In this document: positions 25,072-31,216 of the stretch, one piece after another | Position numbering within the stretch: position 1 is the stretch's first letter | Layout: every line of letters starts with the position of its first letter | Virus record (IMG/VR): IMGVR_UViG_3300047552_000487 | Coordinates: 1 to 35,604 of that record | DNA: 35,604 nt | From: a virus | Direction: 5' to 3' (one strand) | Made by a program: the position numbers and the translations under genes | Notes under the pieces: generated by a model | What the model saw: the letters and a program-made list of their open reading frames with translations, nothing else | The model's database searches: none | What the model was told of the DNA's origin: nothing

Positions 25072-25383
25072 CTAGGATTGTTTGTAAAAGATTACCGCAT
25101 CGTCAGACAGTCGCTTCACCTCGTACACGGGTGGGTCAAAGTCCATGTGAACGGCACACGCAACGTAGTAGTCACCCTCATACCCGTCATACGTGTGAAC
25201 CCCGTAGAGAGCAGCCCTACCACACCAGTCACACTCAACCTCGCCAGGAAGAGCAAGCTCATCTTGGGGGATAACATCAGCCTCTCTTACAACTAACTCC
25301 TTGCTAGGCGTTACCCTTATCCACCGATGGCATGTGTCACCAAGCATGGTCACGTTTATGAGGACACTATCTTCCACGGCCAT
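25072..25383 (-). CDS. Small Cys-containing protein, 103 aa
   Basis: The protein has CDWCG at its centre plus HTYDGYEGDYYVACAVH, a possible zinc site (CxxC then C and H). ATG 25383 lies very close to its AGGAG; a GTG two codons later (25377) has better spacing and may be the true start. It is the second gene after the HNH nuclease in the late-strand run. Function unknown. Confidence 0.6.
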   Translation of the reverse strand: MAVEDSVLINVTMLGDTCHRWIRVTPSKELVVREADVIPQDELALPGEVECDWCGRAALYGVHTYDGYEGDYYVACAVHMDFDPPVYEVKRLSDDAVIFYKQS

Positions 25384-25451
25384 TCTCCTGTGAGGTTACT
25401 AACGAGACAGGGAACTTGACATAATGTTATAGTGAAAAGAATCTAGGAATA

Positions 25452-25841
25452 TTATTTGTCGTATTGTGCAGCATGGGCTATGGCGTGGCAGTTAGCGCAC
25501 AAGAGAAGTAGATTGTCGCCATCGTTAGTGCCACCCTGAGATACAGGCACAATATGATGCAGCCTGGTAATAGGGCGGGTGAGTACATAGCCACAATGAG
25601 CACAAGCGTGAGGACGAGTCTCCCATAGCATATCGCGTAGTTTAACTTGGTCTACACGAGCCGGTATATGGTAAGTCCCATTCGCTATATGCTCACCACG
25701 TAATGCCAGTATCGTATCCCATGCGTCATCCAGCGCCATACGTACATCAGGCCCGTATACACTCCATAGGGCAGGGGAGTCATCTAGGGTATCCAAGACG
25801 TTCGACAGACGACGATGGGTTGTTATCGTGTATCTAGGCAA
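25452..25841 (-). CDS. HNH endonuclease
   Basis: The 129-residue protein starts at TTG 25841 with GGAG 8 bases upstream. Its C-terminal half is a complete HNH domain: CAHCG, ITRLHHIVPVSQGG, DNLLLLCANCHAIAH. The Asp-His metal ligands and structural zinc cysteines are in place. HNH proteins are often encoded next to terminase genes and can aid packaging-site cleavage. Here it is the first gene of the leftward operon, separated from the terminase by six small genes. The N-terminal 70 residues are unrecognised. Confidence 0.85.
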   Translation of the reverse strand: MPRYTITTHRRLSNVLDTLDDSPALWSVYGPDVRMALDDAWDTILALRGEHIANGTYHIPARVDQVKLRDMLWETRPHACAHCGYVLTRPITRLHHIVPVSQGGTNDGDNLLLLCANCHAIAHAAQYDK

Positions 25842-26034
25842 TCTATTGTCTCCAAAAATGTGAACCCAATATTTGCGGGACTAACGGCCCTATTTGCTTG
25901 ACATAACAAGGGCAAACACCCCTACTGGTACGTATGTAGCACGCATGTGTTAGTGCGCACTATGTCCCTTATGCAAACTTAACACTGTTAACTATGATGA
26001 CCGCCTGCTCACAATGCGCCACTATCCCACGTCC

Positions 26035-26063
26035 ATTGCATAGCATGCCCTACAAGGCGTCAA
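26035..26063 (-). promoter_or_regulatory. Candidate leftward sigma-70 promoter
   Basis: Reading the minus strand, TTGACG (26058-26063), a 17-base spacer and TGCAAT (26035-26040). An ATGCCCTA copy lies within the spacer. It is about 190 bases before the HNH start, so it could drive the late operon. The -10 is a moderate match. Confidence 0.35.
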
Positions 26064-26274
26064 ATAGACTCACCACGCGTAGTATTGCCATTACGTGCCA
26101 TATCCTATGGTCATCACGCTATGAAGGCTGTTTGAGCGTCACGATAGTAGAACAAATGTGCTATCATCAGCCTGTATAGACAAGTACACAAGTAAACATG
26201 ATTGCGTATGCGCGCGAGTAAGCCATAATCGCTGCTACTGGACAATGACTACTACTTGACAATCAATCCTTATG

Positions 26275-26287
26275 GATAATGATTATC
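26275..26287. repeat. Perfect 13-base palindrome GATAATGATTATC
   Basis: A 6-1-6 dyad in the AT-rich part of the control region. It resembles a Fur half-site pair but is too short for a full Fur box. It could be a regulator site or part of an origin. Confidence 0.4.
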
Positions 26288-26333
26288 AGTTGCACATAGT
26301 TGCAACTACCACAATATGCAAGTGTAATCTATA

Positions 26334-26347
26334 AACTGTTAACAGTT
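26334..26347. repeat. Perfect 14-base palindrome AACTGTTAACAGTT
   Basis: A 7-7 dyad. Its core ACTGTTAAC also occurs at about 25984-25992, suggesting a protein-binding motif used twice in the control region. Confidence 0.45.
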
Positions 26348-26419
26348 AGACAACGCGCGTGCTGCGATGAACCGATGGTATATGGCATACTGCTAACAGA
26401 AGCTAGTACACACTATAGC

Positions 26420-26447
26420 TTGACGCGTTATCGGCATGCCCTATAAC
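26420..26447 (+). promoter_or_regulatory. Candidate rightward promoter overlapped by ATGCCCTA
   Basis: TTGACG (26420-26425), 16-base spacer, TATAAC (26442-26447). The second ATGCCCTA copy runs into the -10 box, so a protein bound there would block it. Confidence 0.45.
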
Positions 26448-26613
26448 GTGCCACAATGCCCTATAGAGTACACTTCATCCATTACGATAGATTTATACCA
26501 TGGGCCAGTTTGCGTTGATCGTAGGCCATCCTGGACGCAGAACATGCGTGTTAGTTTGCGGCGCAAAGTGCTTTGAAAATAGTACGATCTGAAACGAGTT
26601 TGGGAAATGGCCG

Positions 26614-26629
26614 ATTTTGGGCCCAAAAT
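26614..26629. repeat. Perfect 16-base palindrome upstream of the main early promoter
   Basis: ATTTTGGGCCCAAAAT is a perfect 8-8 dyad ending 23 bases before the -35 box at 26653. It overlaps the fourth ATGCCCTA copy by two bases. The size suits a dimeric regulator. Confidence 0.55.
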
Positions 26630-26652
26630 GCCCTAAAAACGCCCACGAGAAT

Positions 26653-26681
26653 TTGACAAGCTGGCCACAACCTGCTATACT
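26653..26681 (+). promoter_or_regulatory. Near-consensus sigma-70 promoter for the rightward early operon
   Basis: TTGACA (26653-26658), exactly 17 bases, TATACT (26676-26681). This is the best promoter match I found in the control region. It faces the small-gene operon that begins at 26956, leaving a leader of about 270 bases. Confidence 0.8.
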
Positions 26682-26708
26682 AAGATTGTACGAAAGAAAG
26701 AAAACAGA

Positions 26709-26744
26709 CCTGACCACAAGCGCTCACACAATACACAGGTCAGG
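26709..26744 (+). other. Leader RNA stem
   Basis: CCTGACC (26709-26715) pairs with GGTCAGG (26738-26744) across a 22-base loop in the predicted 5' leader. A second hairpin at 26763-26776 (TCGTC, GGGA loop of the GNRA type, GACGA) follows. They could regulate or protect the leader. Confidence 0.4.
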
Positions 26745-26955
26745 CGCCTTTACAACATACGCTCGTCGGGAGACGATGCACAAGTATACCCCAGCTAGGC
26801 CAAGTCTGCTACTCTTGAGTAGTGATCCCGCAGACAACATTAACAGTATTAGGCGGGCATCGGCACAGCACGATAGCGGGGAGTCCAGCATCAGATAGCA
26901 ATGATACGCTGGACGCATACACGCGATGCACACCAAAAGAAATGGAGTGTGTATC

Positions 26956-27198
26956 ATGTATACTGAACCGAAGTTCTACGAAGCTAATGGAGAATTGACC
27001 CGCTATGCTATGGCCTGCGGGTATATCATGCGTACGGAACGCGGCGCGGATAGCGTAGAGTTTTGGATGGAACACAATACTTATCATGTGCGCCACCATA
27101 GCACGGAAACGGGCCGCGTGTTCTGGTCTGTCTTCGACACTATTGGCAAGGCGCGCCGGTGCTACCGCAAGACTGCTAAGAAGATTGAAAAGCTATAA
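26956..27198 (+). CDS. Early protein, 80 aa, unrecognised
   Basis: Start chosen at ATG 26956 with GGAG 8 bases upstream; the earlier ATG at 26926 has none. The product has a beta-rich first part (RADSV-type strand, VEFWMEHNTYHVRHH) and a basic C-terminus (GKARRCYRKTAKKIEKL) that could contact nucleic acid. First gene of the rightward operon. No family recognised. Confidence 0.7.
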   Translation: MYTEPKFYEANGELTRYAMACGYIMRTERGADSVEFWMEHNTYHVRHHSTETGRVFWSVFDTIGKARRCYRKTAKKIEKL

Positions 27199-27223
27199 TC
27201 GCCCCGCGTCGCGTGTATACGTC

Positions 27224-27242
27224 TGCGTACCATTACTACGCA
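27224..27242 (+). other. Intergenic hairpin
   Basis: TGCGTA (27224-27229) pairs with TACGCA (27237-27242), loop 7, just before the GAGGAG ribosome binding site of the next gene. Confidence 0.4.
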
Positions 27243-27265
27243 AGATTAAGCGAGGAGATGAAACA

Positions 27266-27502
27266 ATGGAAAAGAAAAACGACCGCAATAATTTGCTTTC
27301 CTATACGTCGTCGATTTTCGGCGTTGCCATGCGCGATATTGCGCGCGGCCGAAGAGATGCCGCGTTGGGATCAATCCATGAATTGTGGGCAATCGTCGGC
27401 GCGCTGATCGCGTGCAACTATAGCGACTCCCAAACTATCATCAAGCTAAACGACGCGACCGGCGAACTTGTAAACATATGGCACGCGCACTTTTCGCTTT
27501 GA
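27266..27502 (+). CDS. Early protein, 78 aa, unrecognised
   Basis: ATG 27266 is 8 bases after GAGGAG. A different-frame ATG at 27258 is too close to that site. The product starts with a charged segment (MEKKNDRNNLLSY) then a helical, mildly hydrophobic stretch (LGSIHELWAIVGALIACNY). It may be a small helical domain; not clearly membrane-spanning. Confidence 0.65.
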   Translation: MEKKNDRNNLLSYTSSIFGVAMRDIARGRRDAALGSIHELWAIVGALIACNYSDSQTIIKLNDATGELVNIWHAHFSL

Positions 27503-27535
27503 CTGCTTGACCGTTGACGCTTGACCGCCGACATC

Positions 27536-27559
27536 TTGCCCACTATCACTAGTGGGCAA
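27536..27559 (+). terminator. Strong intergenic hairpin
   Basis: TTGCCCACT (27536-27544) pairs perfectly with AGTGGGCAA (27551-27559), loop 6. A second small stem follows (27564-27568 with 27574-27578). No U-run, so it may be an attenuator or processing element. Several TTGAC motifs lie just upstream (27500-27526). Confidence 0.5.
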
Positions 27560-27602
27560 TAGTCAGCCGTCAAGGCTGAAATAACTGACAGGGAGATTGA
27601 CC

Positions 27603-27779
27603 ATGCGTAAAATCATCAGCATTTCCGTAAACGGCGACCCCTATGGGCGCGGCTTTGTCGGCTCAGAATCAGACGACAATGGCAAGACGTGGTACTATCG
27701 TGGTGATATTGGCGCTGCGCCGCGTCGGTATTGGCGCATGATTGCCAGAAAATACAATGCGATTCTGCGGTATGCTTGA
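27603..27779 (+). CDS. Early protein, 58 aa, unrecognised
   Basis: ATG 27603 follows GGGAG by 7 bases. The product has a beta-rich N-terminus (RKIISISVNGDPYGRGFVG) and a basic, Tyr/Arg-rich C-terminus (RRYWRMIARKYNAILRYA). That composition would suit an RNA or DNA contact, but no family is recognised. Confidence 0.6.
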   Translation: MRKIISISVNGDPYGRGFVGSESDDNGKTWYYRGDIGAAPRRYWRMIARKYNAILRYA

Positions 27780-27864
27780 CCGCCCCGCTCCACTGACCAT
27801 GCGCCGGCCACAATTTGACCGACGCGCACGCGCTTATGCACTGCACGTATGAAGGAGATGTACC

Positions 27865-28110
27865 ATGTACCAATACCGTCTGACCGTCAACGGAAACGCC
27901 GTTATCTGGGATACATACCCTGGCGCTCGTTGGTCTGCTATATGTCGTCAAGCGGAAGCGCGCGGCGGGATTGTGGCGCGCTTCGAGGAGCGACTCATTA
28001 CCACGCCCGACATTCTCAAACTGCTGGTCAATCCCGCCGGCTACATTAAGATTGACGATAATACTGTAGTCTGCCCGTGGGAGATTGTAGCCGAATGTGA
28101 CTCCCGCTAA
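27865..28110 (+). CDS. Early protein, 81 aa, unrecognised
   Basis: AAGGAG precedes ATG 27865. The product begins with a beta-hairpin-like stretch (YQYRLTVNGNAVIWDTYPG), then a helix (ICRQAEARGGIVARFEERL), then strands (YIKIDDNTVVCPW). It resembles a small alpha/beta fold. No family recognised. Confidence 0.65.
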   Translation: MYQYRLTVNGNAVIWDTYPGARWSAICRQAEARGGIVARFEERLITTPDILKLLVNPAGYIKIDDNTVVCPWEIVAECDSR

Positions 28111-28205
28111 TTGCCCGCCCGCCAGTAGGCTTTATATGCTGGCCGCAGAACGCCGACTCCAACCGCGTGGAGCCGGGCCAATCATAACCGAAAGGAAAAA
28201 TAATA

Positions 28206-28298
28206 ATGGAAAAAATCCTGTTTGCCTTCGGCCTGTTTGCGTATTCGTGCATCGTCGTGATCGCGCTAGTCGGCGTGCTTATCGCCGGCCTAGCATAA
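28206..28298 (+). CDS. Membrane mini-protein, 30 aa
   Basis: ATG 28206 follows AAAGGA. Nearly the whole product is one hydrophobic helix (ILFAFGLFAYSCIVVIALVG), so it should insert in the membrane. It precedes the next gene by 11 bases. Function unknown. Confidence 0.6.
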   Translation: MEKILFAFGLFAYSCIVVIALVGVLIAGLA

Positions 28299-28309
28299 GG
28301 GGAGAAAAC

Positions 28310-28519
28310 ATGCGATACATCATTACCAACGGAAAGCGTAAACTTGACCGCTTTCAAGAAGCGCCCTATTGTGGCGCTGAGCTTCACTACTCTTCGCGCA
28401 GCTATATCATGTTTCAATCCATCGAAGAGGCTGAGAAGTATATCGGCCTCATCCAGACGCGTTGCGCCGCCAGAACAAGGACGGAAGCATTACGCCTTCG
28501 CGTTGAAGTTGACGCTTGA
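28310..28519 (+). CDS. Early protein, 69 aa, unrecognised
   Basis: ATG 28310 follows AAGGGGAG. The product runs RYIITNGKRKLDRFQEAPYC, then IMFQSIEEAEKYIGLIQTR, giving a strand-helix pattern and a basic C-terminus. The -35 of an internal promoter overlaps its stop codon. No family recognised. Confidence 0.6.
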   Translation: MRYIITNGKRKLDRFQEAPYCGAELHYSSRSYIMFQSIEEAEKYIGLIQTRCAARTRTEALRLRVEVDA

Positions 28520-28544
28520 CCATCCCGTGAAAGTGTGCTACAAT
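28516..28544 (+). promoter_or_regulatory. Internal early promoter
   Basis: TTGACC (28516-28521), exactly 17 bases, TACAAT (28539-28544), 24 bases before the next start codon. A strong sigma-70 match within the operon. Confidence 0.65.
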
Positions 28545-28567
28545 CTAAGCAAGAAAGGAAGTGTACC

Positions 28568-28681
28568 ATGACCACCCGCAAACACGTTGACGCCGCCCTT
28601 GACCCAGACAGCTTGTCCGGGCGCTATACCGGCGGACTCGCACGCGACTATCGCTCAATCGTTGCCAAGCACGCCAACTAG
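28568..28681 (+). CDS. Small protein, 37 aa, ending at an in-frame TAG
   Basis: ATG 28568 follows AAGGAAG. The product TTRKHVDAALDPDSLSGRYT then GGLARDYRSIVAKHAN ends at TAG (28679-28681). The same frame stays open for 34 more codons to TGA 28784-28786. It may be a separate short gene, the first half of a gene broken by a nonsense mutation, or a readthrough gene. Confidence 0.55.
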   Translation: MTTRKHVDAALDPDSLSGRYTGGLARDYRSIVAKHAN

Positions 28682-28786
28682 CAACTGACGGCGCATGACC
28701 TGAGTATGGACACCGATACGCGCCTTGCCGCCGAGAGAATGGCAAGGGCCGCCCGCGCCGCAATCGCAAAAGCGAAGGGAGAATGA
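28682..28786 (+). pseudogene. Continuation of the preceding frame after TAG
   Basis: The frame continues QLTAHDLSMDTDTRLAAERM then ARAARAAIAKAKGE, an Ala/Arg-rich helix like a natural C-terminus. Its TGA overlaps an ATG at 28783 as ATGA. The only internal ATG (28706) has no ribosome binding site. Real coding past TAG is suggested, not proven. Confidence 0.4.
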
Positions 28787-28788
28787 CA

Positions 28789-28983
28789 ATGCTAAAGTAC
28801 ATGAAACCGACGACGCTGGCCGCAATGGCCGCCGACATGCTGGAAACCGATGGTGACACTGACCAGCGCATCGCCTACAATGCCATTATGGACGCGGGTA
28901 TCGCCATCTTGGGCGAGGAGACGTTTGGCCGCATGGTAGACTTTGCCCGCAGACATCCGCTTGGATGGCCGGATCGAAGCTGA
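28789..28983 (+). CDS. Early protein, 64 aa, unrecognised
   Basis: ATG 28789 is well spaced from GGGAG; the ATG at 28783 is too close. The product is helical and acidic at first (TTLAAMAADMLETDGDTDQR), then IMDAGIAILGEETFGRMVDF and a basic end. It fits a small helical fold. No family recognised. Confidence 0.6.
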   Translation: MLKYMKPTTLAAMAADMLETDGDTDQRIAYNAIMDAGIAILGEETFGRMVDFARRHPLGWPDRS

Positions 28984-28993
28984 CAATCGCGCT

Positions 28994-29020
28994 GGCCTAC
29001 TCGTGACTTGACGGTAGGCC
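28994..29020 (+). other. Intergenic hairpin
   Basis: GGCCTAC (28994-29000) pairs perfectly with GTAGGCC (29014-29020), before the AAAGGA of the next gene. Of the same kind as other gap hairpins here. Confidence 0.45.
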
Positions 29021-29050
29021 GGCCCACTCATAAGCGAAAGGACATAACCC

Positions 29051-29332
29051 ATGAAAGGCTACAGATTCTATCTTGAGTACGAGACCCCGAAAGACAAGCG
29101 CGCCCGCAAAGATACGGGTAACGTGCTGGCCGTCAACGTTGCCGACGAAATGTGGTTTGACGCCGAAGATGGATGGCAACGCGACGCTATTGGAGCCGTT
29201 TACCATCATCAGAATAGCGCCGTCGCGTCCACGTCCGTATCGCTCAATCTTCTCGCCAAGCACACCCGCCGCATCTCAGAAGCACAAGCGCGCCAGATTC
29301 ACCCGGCGCTATTCGAGTACCTTGACCAGTAG
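29051..29332 (+). CDS. Early protein, 93 aa, unrecognised
   Basis: AAAGGA precedes ATG 29051. The product starts with a strand (KGYRFYLEYETPKDKR), has an acidic middle (VADEMWFDAEDGWQRDAIG) and a helical end (EAQARQIHPALFEYLDQ). Its last codons and TAG are part of the repeated element at 29322. No family recognised. Confidence 0.65.
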   Translation: MKGYRFYLEYETPKDKRARKDTGNVLAVNVADEMWFDAEDGWQRDAIGAVYHHQNSAVASTSVSLNLLAKHTRRISEAQARQIHPALFEYLDQ

Positions 29333-29377
29333 CATACAGCCGAGGCCGGCGGCGAAACCGGCCAGAAAGAGGACACG
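29322..29377 (+). repeat. Repeated gene-junction element, copy 1
   Basis: TTGACCAGTAGCATACA, then a GGCCGG/CCGGCC stem (29344-29349 with 29358-29363), then GCCAGAAAGAGGA. Nearly identical to copy 2 at 29608-29664. It contains the upstream stop codon and the downstream ribosome binding site. Confidence 0.75.
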
Positions 29378-29611
29378 ATGAAAAACAAATGGTTACACGT
29401 CGAGTGGAAAGCGAATTACACCAACATGCCCGGCCTGGTATTGGTCGGGACGCGGTATGGCATCGAGTACCATCGTGAGGTCTCTGAAGGCGATAACTCA
29501 GGGTCGCGCGAACGGTCGAATCAACGGCAAGCGATTTCTGCGATGGAGGCATGGGCAACCGCGAACGGGTATGCAGGTCTCGTATGGGATAACTACCGTC
29601 TACCGTTTTGA
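29378..29611 (+). CDS. Early protein, 77 aa, unrecognised
   Basis: AGAGGA lies before ATG 29378. The product has strands at the start (KWLHVEWKANYTNMPGLVLV), then RYGIEYHREV, then a helix (RQAISAMEAWATANGY) and GLVWDNYRLPF. It may be a small alpha/beta protein. It is flanked by both copies of the junction repeat. No family recognised. Confidence 0.6.
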   Translation: MKNKWLHVEWKANYTNMPGLVLVGTRYGIEYHREVSEGDNSGSRERSNQRQAISAMEAWATANGYAGLVWDNYRLPF

Positions 29612-29664
29612 CCAGTAGCATACAACCGAGGCCGGCGGTATATCCGGCCAGAAAGAGGAGTACG
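29608..29664 (+). repeat. Repeated gene-junction element, copy 2
   Basis: TTGACCAGTAGCATACA, a GCCGG/CCGGC stem and GCCAGAAAGAGGA, as in copy 1 at 29322. A shorter relative, TTAGCATACAAG followed by a different stem, is at 30752. Confidence 0.75.
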
Positions 29665-29970
29665 ATGGCAACGAAGGTTTACGAGGTAGTTATCACCCCC
29701 AGCGCGGCAGGATTTGGCGAGTGGGATACGGAGAGCGATAGCTGCGACGCCTGGGACGATTTGGGCGATATGATGAGCGACATTCATGCCAATGTCGGCC
29801 CCATTACCGTGCTCACCGGCCATCAGTTCATCGGCCAATACAGCACCCCGGACGAGGATATCCCTAATATCACGGGAGCGATCCACAACTGCCCGCCCAT
29901 TGTGTACGCGTTTCGCGACCGCGAAGGAGAGTTGCACTATGCTGGCATCGGGATGTACCACGTAGATTGA
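29665..29970 (+). CDS. Early protein, 101 aa, unrecognised
   Basis: ATG 29665 follows AGAGGAG. An acidic protein: TKVYEVVITPSAAGFGEWDT, DAWDDLGDMMSDIHANVG, VYAFRDREGELHYAGIGMY. The pattern suggests a compact alpha/beta fold. Its Asp/Glu richness is shared by DNA-mimic proteins but is not diagnostic. No family recognised. Confidence 0.65.
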   Translation: MATKVYEVVITPSAAGFGEWDTESDSCDAWDDLGDMMSDIHANVGPITVLTGHQFIGQYSTPDEDIPNITGAIHNCPPIVYAFRDREGELHYAGIGMYHVD

Positions 29971-29994
29971 TTTCGCGACTAAGCGACACAGCCT

Positions 29995-30015
29995 GCCGGC
30001 GGGCGATACACCGGC
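29995..30015 (+). other. Intergenic hairpin before the clamp gene
   Basis: GCCGG (29995-29999) pairs with CCGGC (30011-30015), just ahead of the GAGAGGAA ribosome binding site. Confidence 0.4.
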
Positions 30016-30029
30016 GAGAGGAACAACAA

Positions 30030-30755
30030 ATGAACATCGCGACCTTGCCCGCAAAGGAACTCAAGAATCGTCTGGACGCGCTTATCCTTGCCGCGTCGAA
30101 GGACATTACCCGCCCTATCCTGAATACCGTCAAGCTCACAGCCAACGGCAAGCTAACCCTTGTCGCTGTTGACGGCTTCCGCTTGCATCTTACTGAATAC
30201 CCCGTAAAATGCGCTTGGCAAGGCACGCTATTGATTGACGCCAAGAGCCTTAAAGCCGCCCTACCCAAAGCGCCTAAGAAGGCCGATGTTATCTCGCTTG
30301 ACCTGGGTGAATCCTTCACTGTCAACGGAACCGCAGTCCCGACCGGAAAGAAGGACTGGCAATACCCCGACTACACGGCCATTGTACCAAAGTATTCTGC
30401 TGTTAAGGTGAAGGTCTCAGCCGTCGAACTTCAGCGCATCGCCAAGATGCAATACGCCTTCTGCCGTGACAATGACAATAAGACGCGGCTCACTTTCCAC
30501 AAGGATGGCCGCATCATTATGTCGAGCCGTGACCCTGAAACCGGCGACGTGGAAAGCACGCTCACTTGTACCGTGATAGACTGGACGGCGGAAGATGATG
30601 CCCTGCCGGTCGCCGTCAATAACAAGTATCTTCGTGAAGCTCTGGACAATGAGACCGGCGACGTGGAAATCGAGGCGCTACATCCAGCCCGCCCTATCTC
30701 ATTCACATCGCCCACCATGTACCGGCTTATCATGCCGATGAACCTTGAGCGTTAG
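30030..30755 (+). CDS. DnaN-like sliding clamp, two-domain form
   Basis: The 241-residue protein starts at ATG 30030 after GAGAGGA. It carries clamp hallmarks: RPILNTVKLTANGKLTLVAV followed by DGFRLHL, the YPDYTAIVP linker motif before the last domain, VNNKYLREALDNETGDVEIE and the ending PISFTSPTMYRLIMPM. These match bacterial beta clamp domains two and three. A full DnaN has about 370 residues and three domains, while this has room for two. A two-domain chain could assemble as a trimer, like T4 gp45 or PCNA. It likely tethers a polymerase, perhaps the host's. It is the only replication gene seen here. Confidence 0.8.
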   Translation: MNIATLPAKELKNRLDALILAASKDITRPILNTVKLTANGKLTLVAVDGFRLHLTEYPVKCAWQGTLLIDAKSLKAALPKAPKKADVISLDLGESFTVNGTAVPTGKKDWQYPDYTAIVPKYSAVKVKVSAVELQRIAKMQYAFCRDNDNKTRLTFHKDGRIIMSSRDPETGDVESTLTCTVIDWTAEDDALPVAVNNKYLREALDNETGDVEIEALHPARPISFTSPTMYRLIMPMNLER

Positions 30756-30766
30756 CATACAAGGGG

Positions 30767-30785
30767 CCGCGCATCTTACACGCGG
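30767..30785 (+). other. Hairpin abutting a ribosome binding site
   Basis: CCGCG (30767-30771) pairs with CGCGG (30781-30785), and AGGAG follows at once (30786-30790). It could affect translation of the next gene. Confidence 0.4.
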
Positions 30786-30795
30786 AGGAGATAAC

Positions 30796-31023
30796 ATGAA
30801 CCGCTATCCCGACTTGCCGCCCGGCTGCACTCCTATGATGATCGAGGACGCGATGGGCGACTGTGAGTGCTTCGGCTCACCGTCACGCGACAATCCCGAC
30901 TGTTCACTGTGCCATCCTGAAGCACGGAAAGACTGCCAGGACAATTTCAACGAGTACACCGACGGGCCGGGTGTCTACTGGTCTGATACTATGGGATGGG
31001 TGACTATCCCGGAAGGGAACTGA
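30796..31023 (+). CDS. Small Cys-rich protein, 75 aa
   Basis: AGGAG lies before ATG 30796. Cysteines in CTPMM, GDCECFGS, DCSLCHPEARKDC could bind zinc. The C-terminus GVYWSDTMGWVTIPEGN is beta-like. No family recognised. Confidence 0.65.
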   Translation: MNRYPDLPPGCTPMMIEDAMGDCECFGSPSRDNPDCSLCHPEARKDCQDNFNEYTDGPGVYWSDTMGWVTIPEGN

Positions 31024-31024
31024 C

Positions 31025-31216
31025 ATGAACACTAACACGCCCGCAATCGAACGGGCGCTAGTCAGATTTATGACCGCGCTGGTAAATCACGACGCTCATG
31101 GAAGATACACTCACGCAATGGAGACAATGGACTTGGTACAAGATACCCCACTATGGGATAACCTAACCGATGCTATGGTGGCAATGCTGAACGAATACCA
31201 CAGGAGACAAGACTGA
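31025..31216 (+). CDS. Small helical protein, 63 aa
   Basis: ATG 31025 is two bases after the previous stop. The product is helical (NTPAIERALVRFMTALVNHD, YTHAMETMDLVQDTPLWDNL). It overlaps the next start by one base (TGATG). It resembles the next protein in general make-up. No family recognised. Confidence 0.6.
   Translation: MNTNTPAIERALVRFMTALVNHDAHGRYTHAMETMDLVQDTPLWDNLTDAMVAMLNEYHRRQD

Larger units (their letters stand above)
26045..26635. repeat. Four copies of ATGCCCTA, possible operators
   Basis: Plus-strand copies are at 26045-26052, 26436-26443, 26456-26463 and 26628-26635. Copies two and three are exactly 20 bases apart, about two helical turns. Each of three candidate promoters has one within or beside it. 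Confidence 0.5.
25842..26955. other. Gene-poor control region between divergent operons
   Basis: This 1.1 kb stretch has no convincing coding frame; the short frames present lack ribosome binding sites or overlap promoters. It holds promoter-like sequences on both strands, four ATGCCCTA copies, several perfect palindromes and AT-rich patches around 26230-26350. A control region for early/late switching is likely. A replication origin is possible but not shown. I saw no tRNA. Confidence 0.7.

Noticed and set aside
26275-26287. Fur box
   Set aside because: The 13-base dyad matches only part of the 19-base Fur consensus, and no iron-related gene is nearby.
26441-26717. Minus-strand frames of 61 and 74 codons in the control region
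   Set aside because: They run through the strongest promoter and palindromes, lack ribosome binding sites and resemble no family.
26776-26898. Possible 40-residue leader peptide starting at ATG 26776
   Set aside because: The GGGAG before it is only three bases away and lies inside a hairpin loop; composition is not coding-like.
25842-26955. tRNA or CRISPR array in the gap
   Set aside because: No cloverleaf with a T-arm consensus was seen by eye, and the short repeats lack regular spacing and length.
28568-28786. Genome-wide reassignment of TAG to an amino acid
   Set aside because: TAG ends several well-defined genes in place (large terminase, GH5 enzyme, clamp, chaperone frames, DUF559 nuclease).
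29665-29970. DNA-mimic anti-restriction protein
   Set aside because: The acidic residues suggest it, but there is no motif or family match to support the call.
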